Source of the DNA: Pyrinomonadaceae bacterium
Lineage (GTDB): Bacteria > Acidobacteriota > Blastocatellia > Pyrinomonadales > Pyrinomonadaceae
NCBI GenBank assembly: GCA_030841085.1
Contig: JAVEDP010000038.1
Location: 1-64,000, forward strand
Length of the DNA stretch: 64,000 bases
Direction of reading: 5' to 3'
Made by a program: the position numbers and the translations under genes
The notes under the pieces: model-generated
The model's database searches: none
What the model was told of the DNA's origin: nothing
The model's input: the letters and a program-made list of their open reading frames with translations, nothing else
Shown here: piece after piece, positions 8,268 to 17,709 of the stretch
How positions within the stretch are numbered: position 1 is the first letter of the stretch
Layout: each line of letters begins with the position of its first letter

Positions 8268-8718
8268 ATGTCAGGAAAATATCTGAGTCTAAATGGCCAT
8301 TTCACCTGGAGTACCGCCAGACGCGAGCCATTGATCGAAACGGCCATCCGCAAAGATCTCTTTGCATTCATTGGCGGGATTCTCAATAACAAAAAAGCCA
8401 AGTTACTTTCTGCAGGCGGAATGTTCGATCACATTCATCTATATGCTTCGTTGCCATCAACGATTAGCATTGCGGACTTCGTCAATGTGGTGAAGTCGAA
8501 TTCGTCGAGATGGATTCACGAATCCTTTTCGCACTTACGAGGTTTTTGCCTGGCAGGAATATGGCGCGTTTAGTGTAAGCAAGTCAGAAGAAAACAAGGT
8601 CATACGATATGTTCTTAATCAGGAACAACACCACGCGAAGCGAACTTTCAAACAGGAATTGCTGAGCCTGCTCAAGAAGCACCAAATCAAATACGACGAA
8701 CGCTACCTTTGGAGCTAA
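8268..8718 (+). pseudogene. REP-associated tyrosine transposase (RAYT, IS200-like Y1), frameshifted
   Basis: An intact version would be about 150 residues. The start ATG 8268 has AGGAG ten bases upstream and gives MSGKYLSLNGHFTWSTARRE. The HUH metal motif is seen in GGMFDHIHLYASLP. After HESFSHLRGF the frame breaks at five Ts (8543-8547). Removing one T restores AWQEYGAFSVSKSEENKVI and RYVLNQEQHHAKRTF, where the tyrosine is the probable nucleophile, ending in KYDERYLWS. RAYTs are single-strand transposases thought to mobilise flanking REPs, and here REPs flank it in opposite orientations. The single-base shift could be inactivation, slippage or a read error. Confidence 0.88.
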
Positions 8719-8727
8719 GAATCTACC

Positions 8728-8810
8728 GCACCTTCGGCGCTGAATTGAACTTGGTCTTAATTCTCCACGCCCTTACGGGACGTGGCTATTAAATTACGGC
8801 CCTTCGGGCC
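8728..8810 (-). repeat. REP unit B3, inverted relative to B1/B2
   Basis: Reverse-orientation copy beginning ten bases after the RAYT stop: GCACCTTCGGCGC, then CCACGCCCTTACGGGACGTG with GCTATTAA, then GGCCCTTCGGGCC. Together with B1 and B2 it brackets the transposase gene. Its outer end encodes the C-terminal residues of the small minus-strand gene at 8794-9087. Confidence 0.85.
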
Positions 8811-9087
8811 TGGGTTGAGGTGGTTCGTTCGACGCTTGATTTCGGTCAGCCTTATCCGGAATCCAGTCGCCGGTAAAAATCTCAACCACATTCTTCGCTG
8901 TGCCTACCACGGGGGTTGCATCAAGTCCAACGTGGACCGCGCCGGCGACCAGGCCTTTCTTCTTAATATCGTGGCCGGCAAAGGCAACGATAAAGACAGG
9001 GCCAATGATCGGAATCGCCTTGAGGACTTTCTTGGCGATTTCCCAACCACCGCGTTTGACGATTCCTTTTTTTCGCTTCTCTGCCAT
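8794..9087 (-). CDS. Small hypothetical protein, possibly pretoxin (PT-TG)-like
   Basis: From MAEKRKKGIVKRGG the frame gives 97 residues. An open extension upstream to 9171 is translated REP sequence and is not accepted. The central part is hydrophobic and glycine-rich (VLKAIPIIGPVFIVAFAGHD), and LDATPVVGTAKNVVEIFTG resembles the D..P..G..K..E..TG pattern of pretoxin-TG domains in polymorphic toxins. That resemblance is suggestive only. The gene lies wholly between REP units, and its last residues (PRPEGP) come from REP B3. Function unknown. Confidence 0.45.
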   Translation of the reverse strand: MAEKRKKGIVKRGGWEIAKKVLKAIPIIGPVFIVAFAGHDIKKKGLVAGAVHVGLDATPVVGTAKNVVEIFTGDWIPDKADRNQASNEPPQPRPEGP

Positions 9088-9112
9088 CGCCTTATCGAAG
9101 TAACTGTCCGAA

Positions 9113-9157
9113 GGCCCGCAGGGCCGATATGTAATAGCCATGCCCGTAAGGGCGTAG
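9113..9157 (+). repeat. Partial REP unit B4
   Basis: Contains GGCCCGCAGGGCC, then GTAATAGCCATGCCCGTAAG and GGCGTAG, the first two hairpins of the REP unit. The third GCGCC hairpin is missing. It has the same orientation as B1/B2. Confidence 0.7.
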
Positions 9158-9229
9158 TTCACGAGTCTCAAAAGTCTTTAAGGCCCGACCGGCCAGCACT
9201 GCAGCAAACATCGACATTTAGTTTGTGCC

Positions 9230-9312
9230 GCACCTTCGGCGCTCATCGTCCTCGGCACTTCTCTATCCACGCCCTTACGGGACGTGGCTATTGAATGCCG
9301 GCCTTTCGGGCC
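9230..9312 (-). repeat. REP unit B5, inverted orientation
   Basis: Near-identical to B3: GCACCTTCGGCGC, CCACGCCCTTACGGGACGTG with GCTATTGAA, then GGCCTTTCGGGCC. With B4 it forms a head-to-head pair (BIME-like) around about 70 bases of other sequence, upstream of the ABC-transporter lipoprotein gene. Confidence 0.82.
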
Positions 9313-9465
9313 TGGAAACAAATCAACTTTGCTCAACAACCCACGTCAGTTTCTTTATTCAGCAGCGCACAATCGGTCGCACAGTTCGAACATCAAGTCG
9401 CCGCGTTTCAAAAGTATATGCTAGCATGCGCGAGCTTCCTAAGTGATGAGACAAACCTGAATCCG

Positions 9466-10500
9466 ATGCGCGCCAAACTCTATGTTTCGATAATTTCTTT
9501 TTGCCTTTTAGGGCTCCTATTTTCCTGCAACCGATCGGCTTCATCCCCTAACAAACTCCTCATCTACACTCCGCATGGTCAGGACATGCTGCGCGACTTC
9601 GTGGCGCAGTACAAAACACAACATCCGGAGGTAACTGTCGAATTTCTCGACATGGGCTCGCGCGAAATTCTTGAACGCGCGCGCGCCGAGCGCAATCGCC
9701 CGCAGGCGGATCTTTGGTGGGGCGCCGCGCATACGACTTTTCAAACTGCAGCGGAAGAAAACCTGTTGGCGCCTTATCGTCCCAGCTGGGCCATGAACGT
9801 TCCGGAAAGTAGTCGCGATGCGAACGATAACTGGTACGGAACTTATCAAACCCCCGAAGTAATCGTTTACAACAGCGACGCAGTTAAAGCGGAAGAGGCG
9901 CCGAAAGATTGGGACGACGTGCTAGATCCAAAATGGCGCGACAAGATTCTGATTCGAAATCCCAATCCTTCGGATTCGATGCGCGCGATTTTTGGTGCGA
10001 TGATTTGGCGCTTCTACAAAGACACCGGTTCGCCAGACAGGGGCTATGACTGGCTGCGAAGGCTGGACGCGAACGTTCATGAATACACTGCCGACGGCAC
10101 TTTGCTAATGCAGAAACTAGTGCGCCGCGAAGGGCTGATAACACTCTGGAATTTGCCGGACGTTTGGCTCTACAAAGAGCAAAAGGGATTTCCGATTGCC
10201 TATAACTTTCCTGCCAGCGGCACGCCGGTGATTACTGACGGCATTGCCATCGTGCGCGGCGCACAGCATGAAGCTGAAGCAAAACGTTTTTATGAGTTTG
10301 TAACCACGTCAGAAGCGTTGGTGCTTGCGGCCCAAAAGTATTATCGCGTTCCAGTACGCAACGATATCGATCGCAGCCAACTGCCGGCGTGGATGAATGA
10401 CAAAGTCAACGCCATGTCGCTCGACTGGAATGTGTTACGTAAGCAGAGCGGCGAGTGGCTGCGCTATTGGGACACCGAAATTCGCGAACACAACAAATAA
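9466..10500 (+). CDS. ABC transporter substrate-binding lipoprotein (ferric iron/AEP type)
   Basis: Periplasmic binding protein of about 344 residues from ATG 9466. The N-terminus MRAKLYVSIISFCLLGLLFS then Cys is a lipoprotein signal peptide with lipobox LFSC. The frame is open upstream to 9295, but that part is REP-derived. The body, LLIYTPHGQDMLRDFVAQYK then ADLWWGAAHTTFQTAAEENL, is typical of FutA/AfuA-like iron binders and related 2-aminoethylphosphonate binders. It heads an operon with an ATPase and a fused permease. The iron role is the best guess; other ligands remain possible. Confidence 0.82.
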   Translation: MRAKLYVSIISFCLLGLLFSCNRSASSPNKLLIYTPHGQDMLRDFVAQYKTQHPEVTVEFLDMGSREILERARAERNRPQADLWWGAAHTTFQTAAEENLLAPYRPSWAMNVPESSRDANDNWYGTYQTPEVIVYNSDAVKAEEAPKDWDDVLDPKWRDKILIRNPNPSDSMRAIFGAMIWRFYKDTGSPDRGYDWLRRLDANVHEYTADGTLLMQKLVRREGLITLWNLPDVWLYKEQKGFPIAYNFPASGTPVITDGIAIVRGAQHEAEAKRFYEFVTTSEALVLAAQKYYRVPVRNDIDRSQLPAWMNDKVNAMSLDWNVLRKQSGEWLRYWDTEIREHNK

Positions 10501-10522
10501 AAGTCAACAGGGATAAGAGGAC

Positions 10523-11086
10523 ATGTGGAATAGCTTTTTCCGCGCGTTTTTTGTTGTTGGTATGGTTATGGGCGGCGAAGAAATTGTGTACAGCGTTTAC
10601 TGGGCTATCAAGAAAAACCGATTGCTGACTCTGAGGTGGCTGCTTCGCGGTACGTCCTTCCTCCTTGTCTACGCTGTTTCTTATTGGTGGTTGTCGTCTC
10701 GTTCGGGCGTTCTTTGGGATGAACCCCTTTTCTACATTTTGGCGTTTTGTCCCACCGTATTAACCATGGCCAGCGAAGTTTATCTAAGAGTCTACGTTGA
10801 GAAGAAACCTGTTGCTTCAATGTTCGAACGACCGTCGGGAAATAATAATGACCCGGAAAGCATGAAGAGGCTCGGTAAGAAACGCTTTGTGGCTGGTTTC
10901 GCGTTGGTGTTCGGCTTGATTATGGTTTGCCCCGCCATTGTCTTCTCTATAGTCTCACCGGAATTGTTGGCATTCTATTGGTGGCCATTAATTATTCTAA
11001 TACTCGCTTTCGTTGGACTCCTCGTCGGCATTAAGCAATGGAATTCCCGAGAAAAGCTATTTCATTCTATGGAGAATCAACCTTAA
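10523..11086 (+). CDS. Hypothetical multi-pass membrane protein
   Basis: Unrecognised 187-residue protein with about five hydrophobic segments (near residues 5-25, 42-58, 68-85, 121-142 and 148-168) and a charged loop EKKPVASMFERPSGNNNDPE between the third and fourth. It sits between the substrate-binding lipoprotein and the ABC ATPase, ending three bases before the ATPase start, so it is probably co-transcribed with the importer. Its composition is less alanine/arginine-rich than its neighbours, which may indicate later insertion. No function is proposed. Confidence 0.7.
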   Translation: MWNSFFRAFFVVGMVMGGEEIVYSVYWAIKKNRLLTLRWLLRGTSFLLVYAVSYWWLSSRSGVLWDEPLFYILAFCPTVLTMASEVYLRVYVEKKPVASMFERPSGNNNDPESMKRLGKKRFVAGFALVFGLIMVCPAIVFSIVSPELLAFYWWPLIILILAFVGLLVGIKQWNSREKLFHSMENQP

Positions 11087-11089
11087 GAG

Positions 11090-12163
<1,074 letters not shown>

Positions 12164-12171
12164 ACGTAGTA

Positions 12172-12292
12172 CTGGGACCGCGGGCGTCCCGCCCGCCAAG
12201 CGTCGTAAGCCGCTCCGCAGTTGGTGAAGACCAGTTGGCGAAACATTTTTCGCGCTTCGCGCTCATTGCGGGCGGGACGCCCGCGGTCCCAG
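12172..12292. repeat. Inverted repeat with perfect 25-bp arms (family F)
   Basis: Arms 12172-12196 (CTGGGACCGCGGGCGTCCCG plus CCCGC) and 12268-12292 are exact reverse complements with 71 bases between them, filling the gap between the ATPase and permease genes. A single related arm is at 35496-35520 with the same flank (AATGAGCGCG). Being inside an operon, it could be a stem-loop in the message. Confidence 0.85.
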
Positions 12293-12303
12293 CAAAACTC
12301 TGA

Positions 12304-14004
12304 ATGGCGAATCCCAAGATTTTTTCACCGCGTCGCCGCCTCGCCCTATCTCCGCGTCTCTTCCTTCTGCTGATCGTCGGCGTCATCCTGCTCTACGGCG
12401 TCATCTATCCCAACCTTCACGTGGTCCTGCAATCGTTACAACGCGAAGGCATCTGGTCACTGCAAAACTATCGCGAGATCTTCGCGCAGCGAATCGTTCT
12501 CAAAGCCATATTCTCCAGCATCTCGATTTCGATTTTGACTGTTGTGTTTTGCGCGGCCATTGGAATTCCACTCGCCTTTCTTTTTGAGCGCTTTACTTTT
12601 CCTGCACGTCGGTTGTTTGCCACGCTCGCCGCGCTACCGCTCGTTTTACCGCCGCTGGTCGGCACAATCGCGTTCATTTTTCTTTGCGGCGAGTCGGGCA
12701 TTTTGGCGCGTTTGGCCCAATCGCTATTTCACCTGGAACGCGCGCCCTGGTCGTTGCGCGGCTGGCCGGCATTGCTGCTGTTTCATGCCTACACGATGTA
12801 TCCGTTTTTTTATGTCTTGACGGGCGCGGGGCTAAGCCGAATCGACGATGCGCTCGCCGAGGCGGGGAAAAGCCTGGGTGCAACTCGAACGCGCGTGCTG
12901 ACGCGAATCGTTCTGCCGCAGTTGACACCTTCGTTGCTTGCGGCGGCGTTGCTCACCTTTATGACTTCGATGGGTTCGTTCAGCGCGCCGTTACTTTTTG
13001 GCGGCGGCGTTCGCGTACTAACTCTGGAAATTTACACTGCGCGTCAGCGCGGCGATTTGACGCTGGCTTTAACCGAGACTGTGATACTCGCTGTGATTTC
13101 GCTTGGCGCGCTGGTCTTCTTTCAACGGTACGAGGGAACGCGAAGGTTTGCCGCAGCAGCGATGAAGGGCACCGCGAAAACTCGCCGCAGCATAGCGACC
13201 GGTACCACGCGCGTTGTTGCTATCGCTTTTGCAGTTTTGTTTTCCGTGTTGCTGGTGTTGCCGGTTTTGACGCTGGTCCTGGTGAGCCTGGCGCGCGAAG
13301 GCAGTTGGACCACACAAACCTTGCCGACCTCGTACACGCTGGCGAATTACGCCCGGATTTTTTCTGACAACTCGGCGCGCCAAGTCTTTCTGAACAGTCT
13401 GTCAATGTCGGCGATTGCAGCCGTTGCGGCGCTGCTTTGGAGCTTTTGCGTAGCAACTCTGATTGTCAAAAAGCGACGGCGCGCCTGGCATCGCATACTT
13501 TCGTGGTTGATACTCGTGCCCTGGGCATTGCCGGGAACCGTGGTTGCCGTCTCGCTCGCCGAAGCTTATGGCAAGCCCTCGGCACTGATGGGATCTTTCA
13601 TTCTCGTCGGCACTTTTTGGATTCTGCCGGTCGTTTATTTTCTGCGCTTCATGCCACTCGTGGTGCGGGCGGTGCAAGCAAGCATGGAGCAAATTGATGA
13701 AGCACTCGACCAGGCAGGTCGCAGTTTGGGCGCGCGTTGGCGGCAAAGATTTTTCCGCATCACCTTGCCGCTGGTGTGGCCGGGCGCTGTGGCCGGCACG
13801 TTGCTGGCTTTTGTAATCGCGCTGGGTGAATATGTGGCTTCGGTGTTGGTGTTCGTGCCGAGTAACCGGCCGATCTCGATTGCGATAGCATCGGAGTTAC
13901 GCGATTTCAATCTGGGCACGGCGGCAGCTTACGGGGTTGTGCTGATGGCGATCATCGCCGTCAGCATGATGGTGGCGGGAAGACTTGAGCGGTTGAGGTC
14001 GTGA
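12304..14004 (+). CDS. Fused iron ABC transporter permease (FbpB-like, two BPD domains)
   Basis: Permease of 566 residues with two binding-protein-dependent transport domains in tandem and about 12 membrane segments. Two EAA loops are visible: EAGKSLGATRTRVLTRIVLP in the first half and QAGRSLGARWRQRFFRITLP in the second, each contacting an ATPase subunit. Internal duplication in one chain is typical of FbpB/AfuB iron permeases. It completes the importer with the lipoprotein at 9466 and the ATPase at 11090. Confidence 0.9.
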   Translation: MANPKIFSPRRRLALSPRLFLLLIVGVILLYGVIYPNLHVVLQSLQREGIWSLQNYREIFAQRIVLKAIFSSISISILTVVFCAAIGIPLAFLFERFTFPARRLFATLAALPLVLPPLVGTIAFIFLCGESGILARLAQSLFHLERAPWSLRGWPALLLFHAYTMYPFFYVLTGAGLSRIDDALAEAGKSLGATRTRVLTRIVLPQLTPSLLAAALLTFMTSMGSFSAPLLFGGGVRVLTLEIYTARQRGDLTLALTETVILAVISLGALVFFQRYEGTRRFAAAAMKGTAKTRRSIATGTTRVVAIAFAVLFSVLLVLPVLTLVLVSLAREGSWTTQTLPTSYTLANYARIFSDNSARQVFLNSLSMSAIAAVAALLWSFCVATLIVKKRRRAWHRILSWLILVPWALPGTVVAVSLAEAYGKPSALMGSFILVGTFWILPVVYFLRFMPLVVRAVQASMEQIDEALDQAGRSLGARWRQRFFRITLPLVWPGAVAGTLLAFVIALGEYVASVLVFVPSNRPISIAIASELRDFNLGTAAAYGVVLMAIIAVSMMVAGRLERLRS

Positions 14005-14040
14005 TGAGGAACCGAACCAGGGACATATGACAGCTTGTCG

Positions 14041-14201
14041 TGGGTCGGCGAATACAGAACCGGGAGCGGTAGCGACTGGGTCTGCGAAGCGTTGAGTTCA
14101 CCGTCATTGTAACGACGTTCTCGGCGATCCATGAAAACGAATTGTGTCATCACGAGTCAGACCCGGTCGCTACCGCTTCCGGTTCTGTATTCGTCGACCC
14201 A
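14041..14201. repeat. Inverted-repeat element D1
   Basis: Arms 14041-14084 and 14158-14201 are near-perfect reverse complements, about 44 bases each, containing CAGAACCGGGAGCGGTAGCG and CGCTACCGCTTCCGGTTCTG. Related elements are at 22861-22981 and, as a single arm, at 35686-35716. It lies between the permease and PIG-L genes. Confidence 0.85.
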
Positions 14202-14213
14202 CTGTGCGACTAT

Positions 14214-16739
14214 ATGATTAAACTTTTCAACAAATACCAGCAGGTTGGCGCTCTCTTTATCGTCGCAATTTTGTCGCTCGGATCGATTGATCCAACGCGA
14301 GCCCAGCAACCAGCCTCCTCGCCAACCCCAGTCACTCCAGCTGCGCGCAAAGCTGAGCTGCACCAAGCGCTGATCGATCTGACGAATCCTTTTACGGTGA
14401 TGTGCGTCGCGGCGCATCCGGACGATGAAGACGGCACCACGCTGACGATGCTGCGGCGAAAGTTTGGCGTGCATACCGTCAGTTTGTTTTCCACTTACGG
14501 CGAAGGCGGGCAAAACGCGGTGGGGCCCGAGCTGTACGAAGAGCTGGGGGTGATTCGCGCGCGCGAAACAATGGCGGCGGCACGCATCCAGGGTTCAGAA
14601 CCGTATTTCCTTGGCCTCAAGGACTTTGGTTATTCGAAATCACCCGAGGAAGCATTTCGGATCTGGGGACACGACGAAGCCTTGCGCCGCATGGTACTGA
14701 AGATTCGCGAGCTGCGCCCCGATGTGATCATCACTAACCATTCCGTAGCTAACCACGACCACGGTCATCATCAAGCAACGGCGCGGTTGATCTTGGAAGC
14801 GTTCGACGCGGCCGCCGATCCCAAACGCTTTCCCGAACAACTTGGCCAACTGAAACCGTGGCAGGCGCAGCGGCTGTTTGTGCGGATTTTCGGCGCGGCG
14901 AACAACAACGCGCCCGCTGCCACCGATAAAGTTGTCGCCATCGATCCAAATGAAGTTGATCCGGTGCGCGGTAGTTCGTTCGCGGAACAAGCGCTCGACG
15001 CGCTTCAGGAACACGCCACCCAGGGTCCCTGGCCGAAAACGATTGAAGACTTAATGCGAATGCGCGGCGGCAGTGGTGGAAAGTTGCCGGCAATCCGTTA
15101 TCAATTGGCGCGCGAAGCGCCGAATGCTCCTGCACTGACGGCGGATTCCATTCCCCTGCTTAGCGGTTTGAAATTAGCCGATTCACTCGTCTACCACATC
15201 ACGCCGTTCAAGACGCAGGATGCGACCTTGATCGATTTCCTGGATCAGCCGGTAGTCGTACTCGAGAGCTTGATCGAATGGCGGAAAGCTAATCCGGCAA
15301 TTGAAGCGTCTTCGCGCGATCCGCAGCGCGCGCAAATGATGAAGGCGCGTTTCGATCGTGCACTTGCCACCGCCGCAAATATTTCGCTGACGATTACGCC
15401 GGGCGATGAAGTGCTCATTCCGGGAAACAAAAACACCTTCACTTTGGACCTGGAAAACAACGGCGATCGCTCGGTGGGAATCGACAAGGCATCATTTACC
15501 GGCTGGGGCCAGACCCAGCAGGTAAAAATCGCGGACCAACTTCTGCCGGATACCGAAGCCGCAGGAACGGTCGAGACGCTCACGCCCACCAGCGCAAAGA
15601 TCACAGTTCCCAGCGCCAGACATCTCTATGACGGGCTTTTGTTTGGAAACAATTTTGTAGCGACAGCGGAAGTTGAAATCGATGGCGTTCACTTTGACTT
15701 AAGCAGCGAAGTCAAGGTGGATGTAGCGCCCGCCATCGAGATTTTAAGTATCACTCCATCACCATGCGTGCACACGGATAACTCCGCAGAACGCTGCGAA
15801 GAGTTTGAAGTGAAGCTCGAAAATCATTTAGCGAGCCCACCGCGCGACACCTCGATTATCATCAACGATGGTGACGGCCACGCCTGGCCTGCGGTTTCCC
15901 ACTTGGAGTTAGGACCGCATGAAACGCGCACCCAACAAGTGTTGGCAATACCATCAATCCCAATCCCACCGAAGTACGTCCTTCCCGTTCAGCGACATTC
16001 ACCCCTTACTTTGAAAATTTCTATACTTAAACAGGGTGGCTCCTTAATAACCGAGGAAGCTGTTCCAGTCATTTACGCGAATGCTCAGGTGCCGGCCGGG
16101 CTAAAGGTTGGATATGTTCTTAGTTTTGATCAAACGATCGAACGATCGCTGGCGGCGCTTGGAGTGTCTGCGAAAGCGATAGCGGCTGATGAAATCAAAA
16201 GCGCCGACCTCGCGGCGTATACCACGATCATCATCGACAATCGCGGCTACGAAGCGCACCCGGAATTGATCGCTGCGAATTCCAAACTGCTTGAATTCGT
16301 TAACGCGGGCGGGACGCTGATCGTTTTCTATCACAAGTCGAATGAGTGGAACCCTGATCCAAAACGAAATCGGCCGCAGCTAGCGCCCTATCCAATTTTG
16401 CTTGGTGACGAGCGAGTCACGGATGAAACCGCGCCGGTTAAGTTTCTGCAACCCGCTCACCCACTGCTGAATTTTCCTAACAAGATTAGGTTGAGCGACT
16501 TTGATAACTGGATTCAGGAGCGTGGACTTTACTACCCGAAAGAATGGGATAGTCACTACACCGCATTGTTTTCGATGAATGACCCAGGCGAAAAACCTTT
16601 AACCGGCGGGTTGCTGGTGGCTAAATACGGCAAGGGAAACTACATCTATACGAGCATGGTGTGGTACCGACAATTGCGCGCCGGGGTGCCGGGCGGCTAC
16701 CGGATGTTTGCGAATATGATTAGCCTTGGCAAGAAGTAG
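14214..16739 (+). CDS. Secreted PIG-L family deacetylase
   Basis: From ATG 14214 the protein is 841 residues with a signal peptide (KYQQVGALFIVAILSLG, cleavage near TRAQ). The N-terminal PIG-L/LmbE domain carries the zinc motif AAHPDDEDG (His68, Asp70, Asp71) and the distal NHDHGHHQ (residues 180-187). The family removes N-acetyl groups from sugar derivatives such as GlcNAc-inositol. The C-terminal 450 residues form beta-rich modules and a Rossmann/GATase-like region (YTTIIIDNRGYEAHPELIAA). An upstream in-frame start at 14142 is inside repeat D1 and is rejected. The substrate is unknown. Confidence 0.85.
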   Translation: MIKLFNKYQQVGALFIVAILSLGSIDPTRAQQPASSPTPVTPAARKAELHQALIDLTNPFTVMCVAAHPDDEDGTTLTMLRRKFGVHTVSLFSTYGEGGQNAVGPELYEELGVIRARETMAAARIQGSEPYFLGLKDFGYSKSPEEAFRIWGHDEALRRMVLKIRELRPDVIITNHSVANHDHGHHQATARLILEAFDAAADPKRFPEQLGQLKPWQAQRLFVRIFGAANNNAPAATDKVVAIDPNEVDPVRGSSFAEQALDALQEHATQGPWPKTIEDLMRMRGGSGGKLPAIRYQLAREAPNAPALTADSIPLLSGLKLADSLVYHITPFKTQDATLIDFLDQPVVVLESLIEWRKANPAIEASSRDPQRAQMMKARFDRALATAANISLTITPGDEVLIPGNKNTFTLDLENNGDRSVGIDKASFTGWGQTQQVKIADQLLPDTEAAGTVETLTPTSAKITVPSARHLYDGLLFGNNFVATAEVEIDGVHFDLSSEVKVDVAPAIEILSITPSPCVHTDNSAERCEEFEVKLENHLASPPRDTSIIINDGDGHAWPAVSHLELGPHETRTQQVLAIPSIPIPPKYVLPVQRHSPLTLKISILKQGGSLITEEAVPVIYANAQVPAGLKVGYVLSFDQTIERSLAALGVSAKAIAADEIKSADLAAYTTIIIDNRGYEAHPELIAANSKLLEFVNAGGTLIVFYHKSNEWNPDPKRNRPQLAPYPILLGDERVTDETAPVKFLQPAHPLLNFPNKIRLSDFDNWIQERGLYYPKEWDSHYTALFSMNDPGEKPLTGGLLVAKYGKGNYIYTSMVWYRQLRAGVPGGYRMFANMISLGKK

Positions 16740-16760
16740 GACAGGCATTCCTGCCTGTCC
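16739..16760. repeat. Short perfect palindrome at PIG-L 3' end
   Basis: GGACAGGC-ATTCCT-GCCTGTCC, an 8-bp stem with a 6-base loop, starting on the last base of the stop codon. No T-run follows, so it is not a clear intrinsic terminator. It fits the general habit of hairpins starting at stop codons in this window. Confidence 0.6.
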
Positions 16761-16793
16761 AGGTTGAGTGAAATTGATTGAGGGCAAGAAAGA

Positions 16794-16988
16794 TTTTCCA
16801 TTTGCCATTTTACATTTCTCATTTTCCATTTCAGAGAAAAGCAAGCACGCCGTTGCGGCTCTTAAGCAGATGGGAATCTGATGCCTGAATCTAATTGTCA
16901 AAAATAAAAGGCTCCCTGAAGGAGCCTGAAGTTTCGAAACGCGGCGATGAAAAATGAGAAATGGAAAATGGTAAATGGTAAATTTTCT
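16794..16988. repeat. 'TTTTCCATT' word palindrome around a terminator
   Basis: Left arm 16794-16836 consists of words like TTTTCCATTTGCCATTTTAC. Right arm 16948-16988 has the complement (AAAATGAGAAATGGAAAATG, then GTAAATGGTAAATTTT). The arms enclose about 110 bases that include the terminator hairpin at 16900-16927. No gene was seen. Confidence 0.7.
16900..16927 (-). terminator. Rho-independent terminator for the SRPBCC gene
   Basis: On the minus strand: AGGCTCC stem, TTCAG loop, GGAGCCT stem, then TTTATTTTT. A 7-bp GC-rich hairpin followed by a U-run, about 80 bases downstream of the stop of the minus-strand SRPBCC gene. Confidence 0.8.
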
Positions 16989-17008
16989 TTTCGCTTGTGG
17001 GTGGCGTA

Positions 17009-17515
17009 CTAGGCCTCTTGCTCTAAGTTCGACTCGCCTTCCAACTTCACCCGCGCGCGCTCAAGAAAAGTTTTGATCATCTCCCCAACGCGCTTCTGCA
17101 TTTCCGAACTGATAGCGCCTTCCCCTACCAGCGCTGCGAAGCGATGCAAGTCGCGCGCATGCGACCGGCGCAACTCGACATGCTGCGAAACCTTGATCAG
17201 GACGTTGTGGCCGCGTACTTCAAAATTCGCTGCATAGCGCAGATAGTTTTTCATCTCTGAACCCGCCGGCGACCATTCCAGCCGCTCGGGCCGGTCTTCT
17301 GTCTTGCGTACGGCAAAACTTGCCTGCACCGATCCAATCACCGGCACTTCGGCGCGCACGATCCAGCGCGCGATGCCGCCGCTCTCTTTGCGAATGCCTT
17401 CGATGCCGGGCATCAGGTCGGCAAAGTTTTTGAAGTCGCCAAAAAATTCGCGCGCGCGTTCGAGCGTGGTTTTTAGTTCCAACTGACCTGTATACGAAGC
17501 TTTAATGCGAAACAT
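17009..17515 (-). CDS. SRPBCC (START-like) family protein
   Basis: The 168-residue protein has a polyketide-cyclase/CoxG-like SRPBCC fold pattern: a start strand (FRIKASYTGQLELKTTLERA), a helix with REFFGDFKNFADLMPGI, several strands around GIARWIVRAEVPVIGSVQAS, and a long C-terminal helix from about residue 130. This fold binds hydrophobic ligands in an internal cavity. It appears to be a single-gene unit ended by the terminator at 16900-16927. Ligand and role are unknown. Confidence 0.75.
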   Translation of the reverse strand: MFRIKASYTGQLELKTTLERAREFFGDFKNFADLMPGIEGIRKESGGIARWIVRAEVPVIGSVQASFAVRKTEDRPERLEWSPAGSEMKNYLRYAANFEVRGHNVLIKVSQHVELRRSHARDLHRFAALVGEGAISSEMQKRVGEMIKTFLERARVKLEGESNLEQEA

Positions 17516-17618
17516 TTCCTGGTCCTTATTCGTGTTCTTAATTTACTGATGCCTGGCCGCGTCGGTTTGTTGCTCGACAACTTGTTCCCACAAATTTTCT
17601 GGGATATCAACGACAAGC

Positions 17619-17634
17619 TAAAGCTTATCGGACA
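17619..17634. repeat. Stray copy of TAAAGCTTATCGGACA repeat
   Basis: Matches the outer arms of the nested element at 4745-5127 (TGTCCGATAAGCTTTA, reverse complement). It lies 300 bases before family A copy 2, between the SRPBCC and zinc-ribbon genes. Two of the three A copies thus have this motif nearby. Confidence 0.6.
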
Positions 17635-17709
17635 TAGATTAAGTTACATGATTGAGCAGGGATCGTAAACAAGCAATTTTTGTCACGTTTCTGATGAGGG
17701 AGTTTCGAA

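Noticed and set aside
9295-9465. N-terminal extension of the substrate-binding lipoprotein
   Set aside because: It begins inside REP B5 and precedes a clear lipoprotein signal peptide at 9466.
12684-13367. 227-residue plus-strand frame within the permease gene
   Set aside because: Out-of-frame shadow of a GC-rich permease with 12 clear membrane segments; no ribosome-binding site.
16739-16760. Intrinsic terminator for the PIG-L gene
   Set aside because: Good stem but no T-run follows; kept only as a palindrome.
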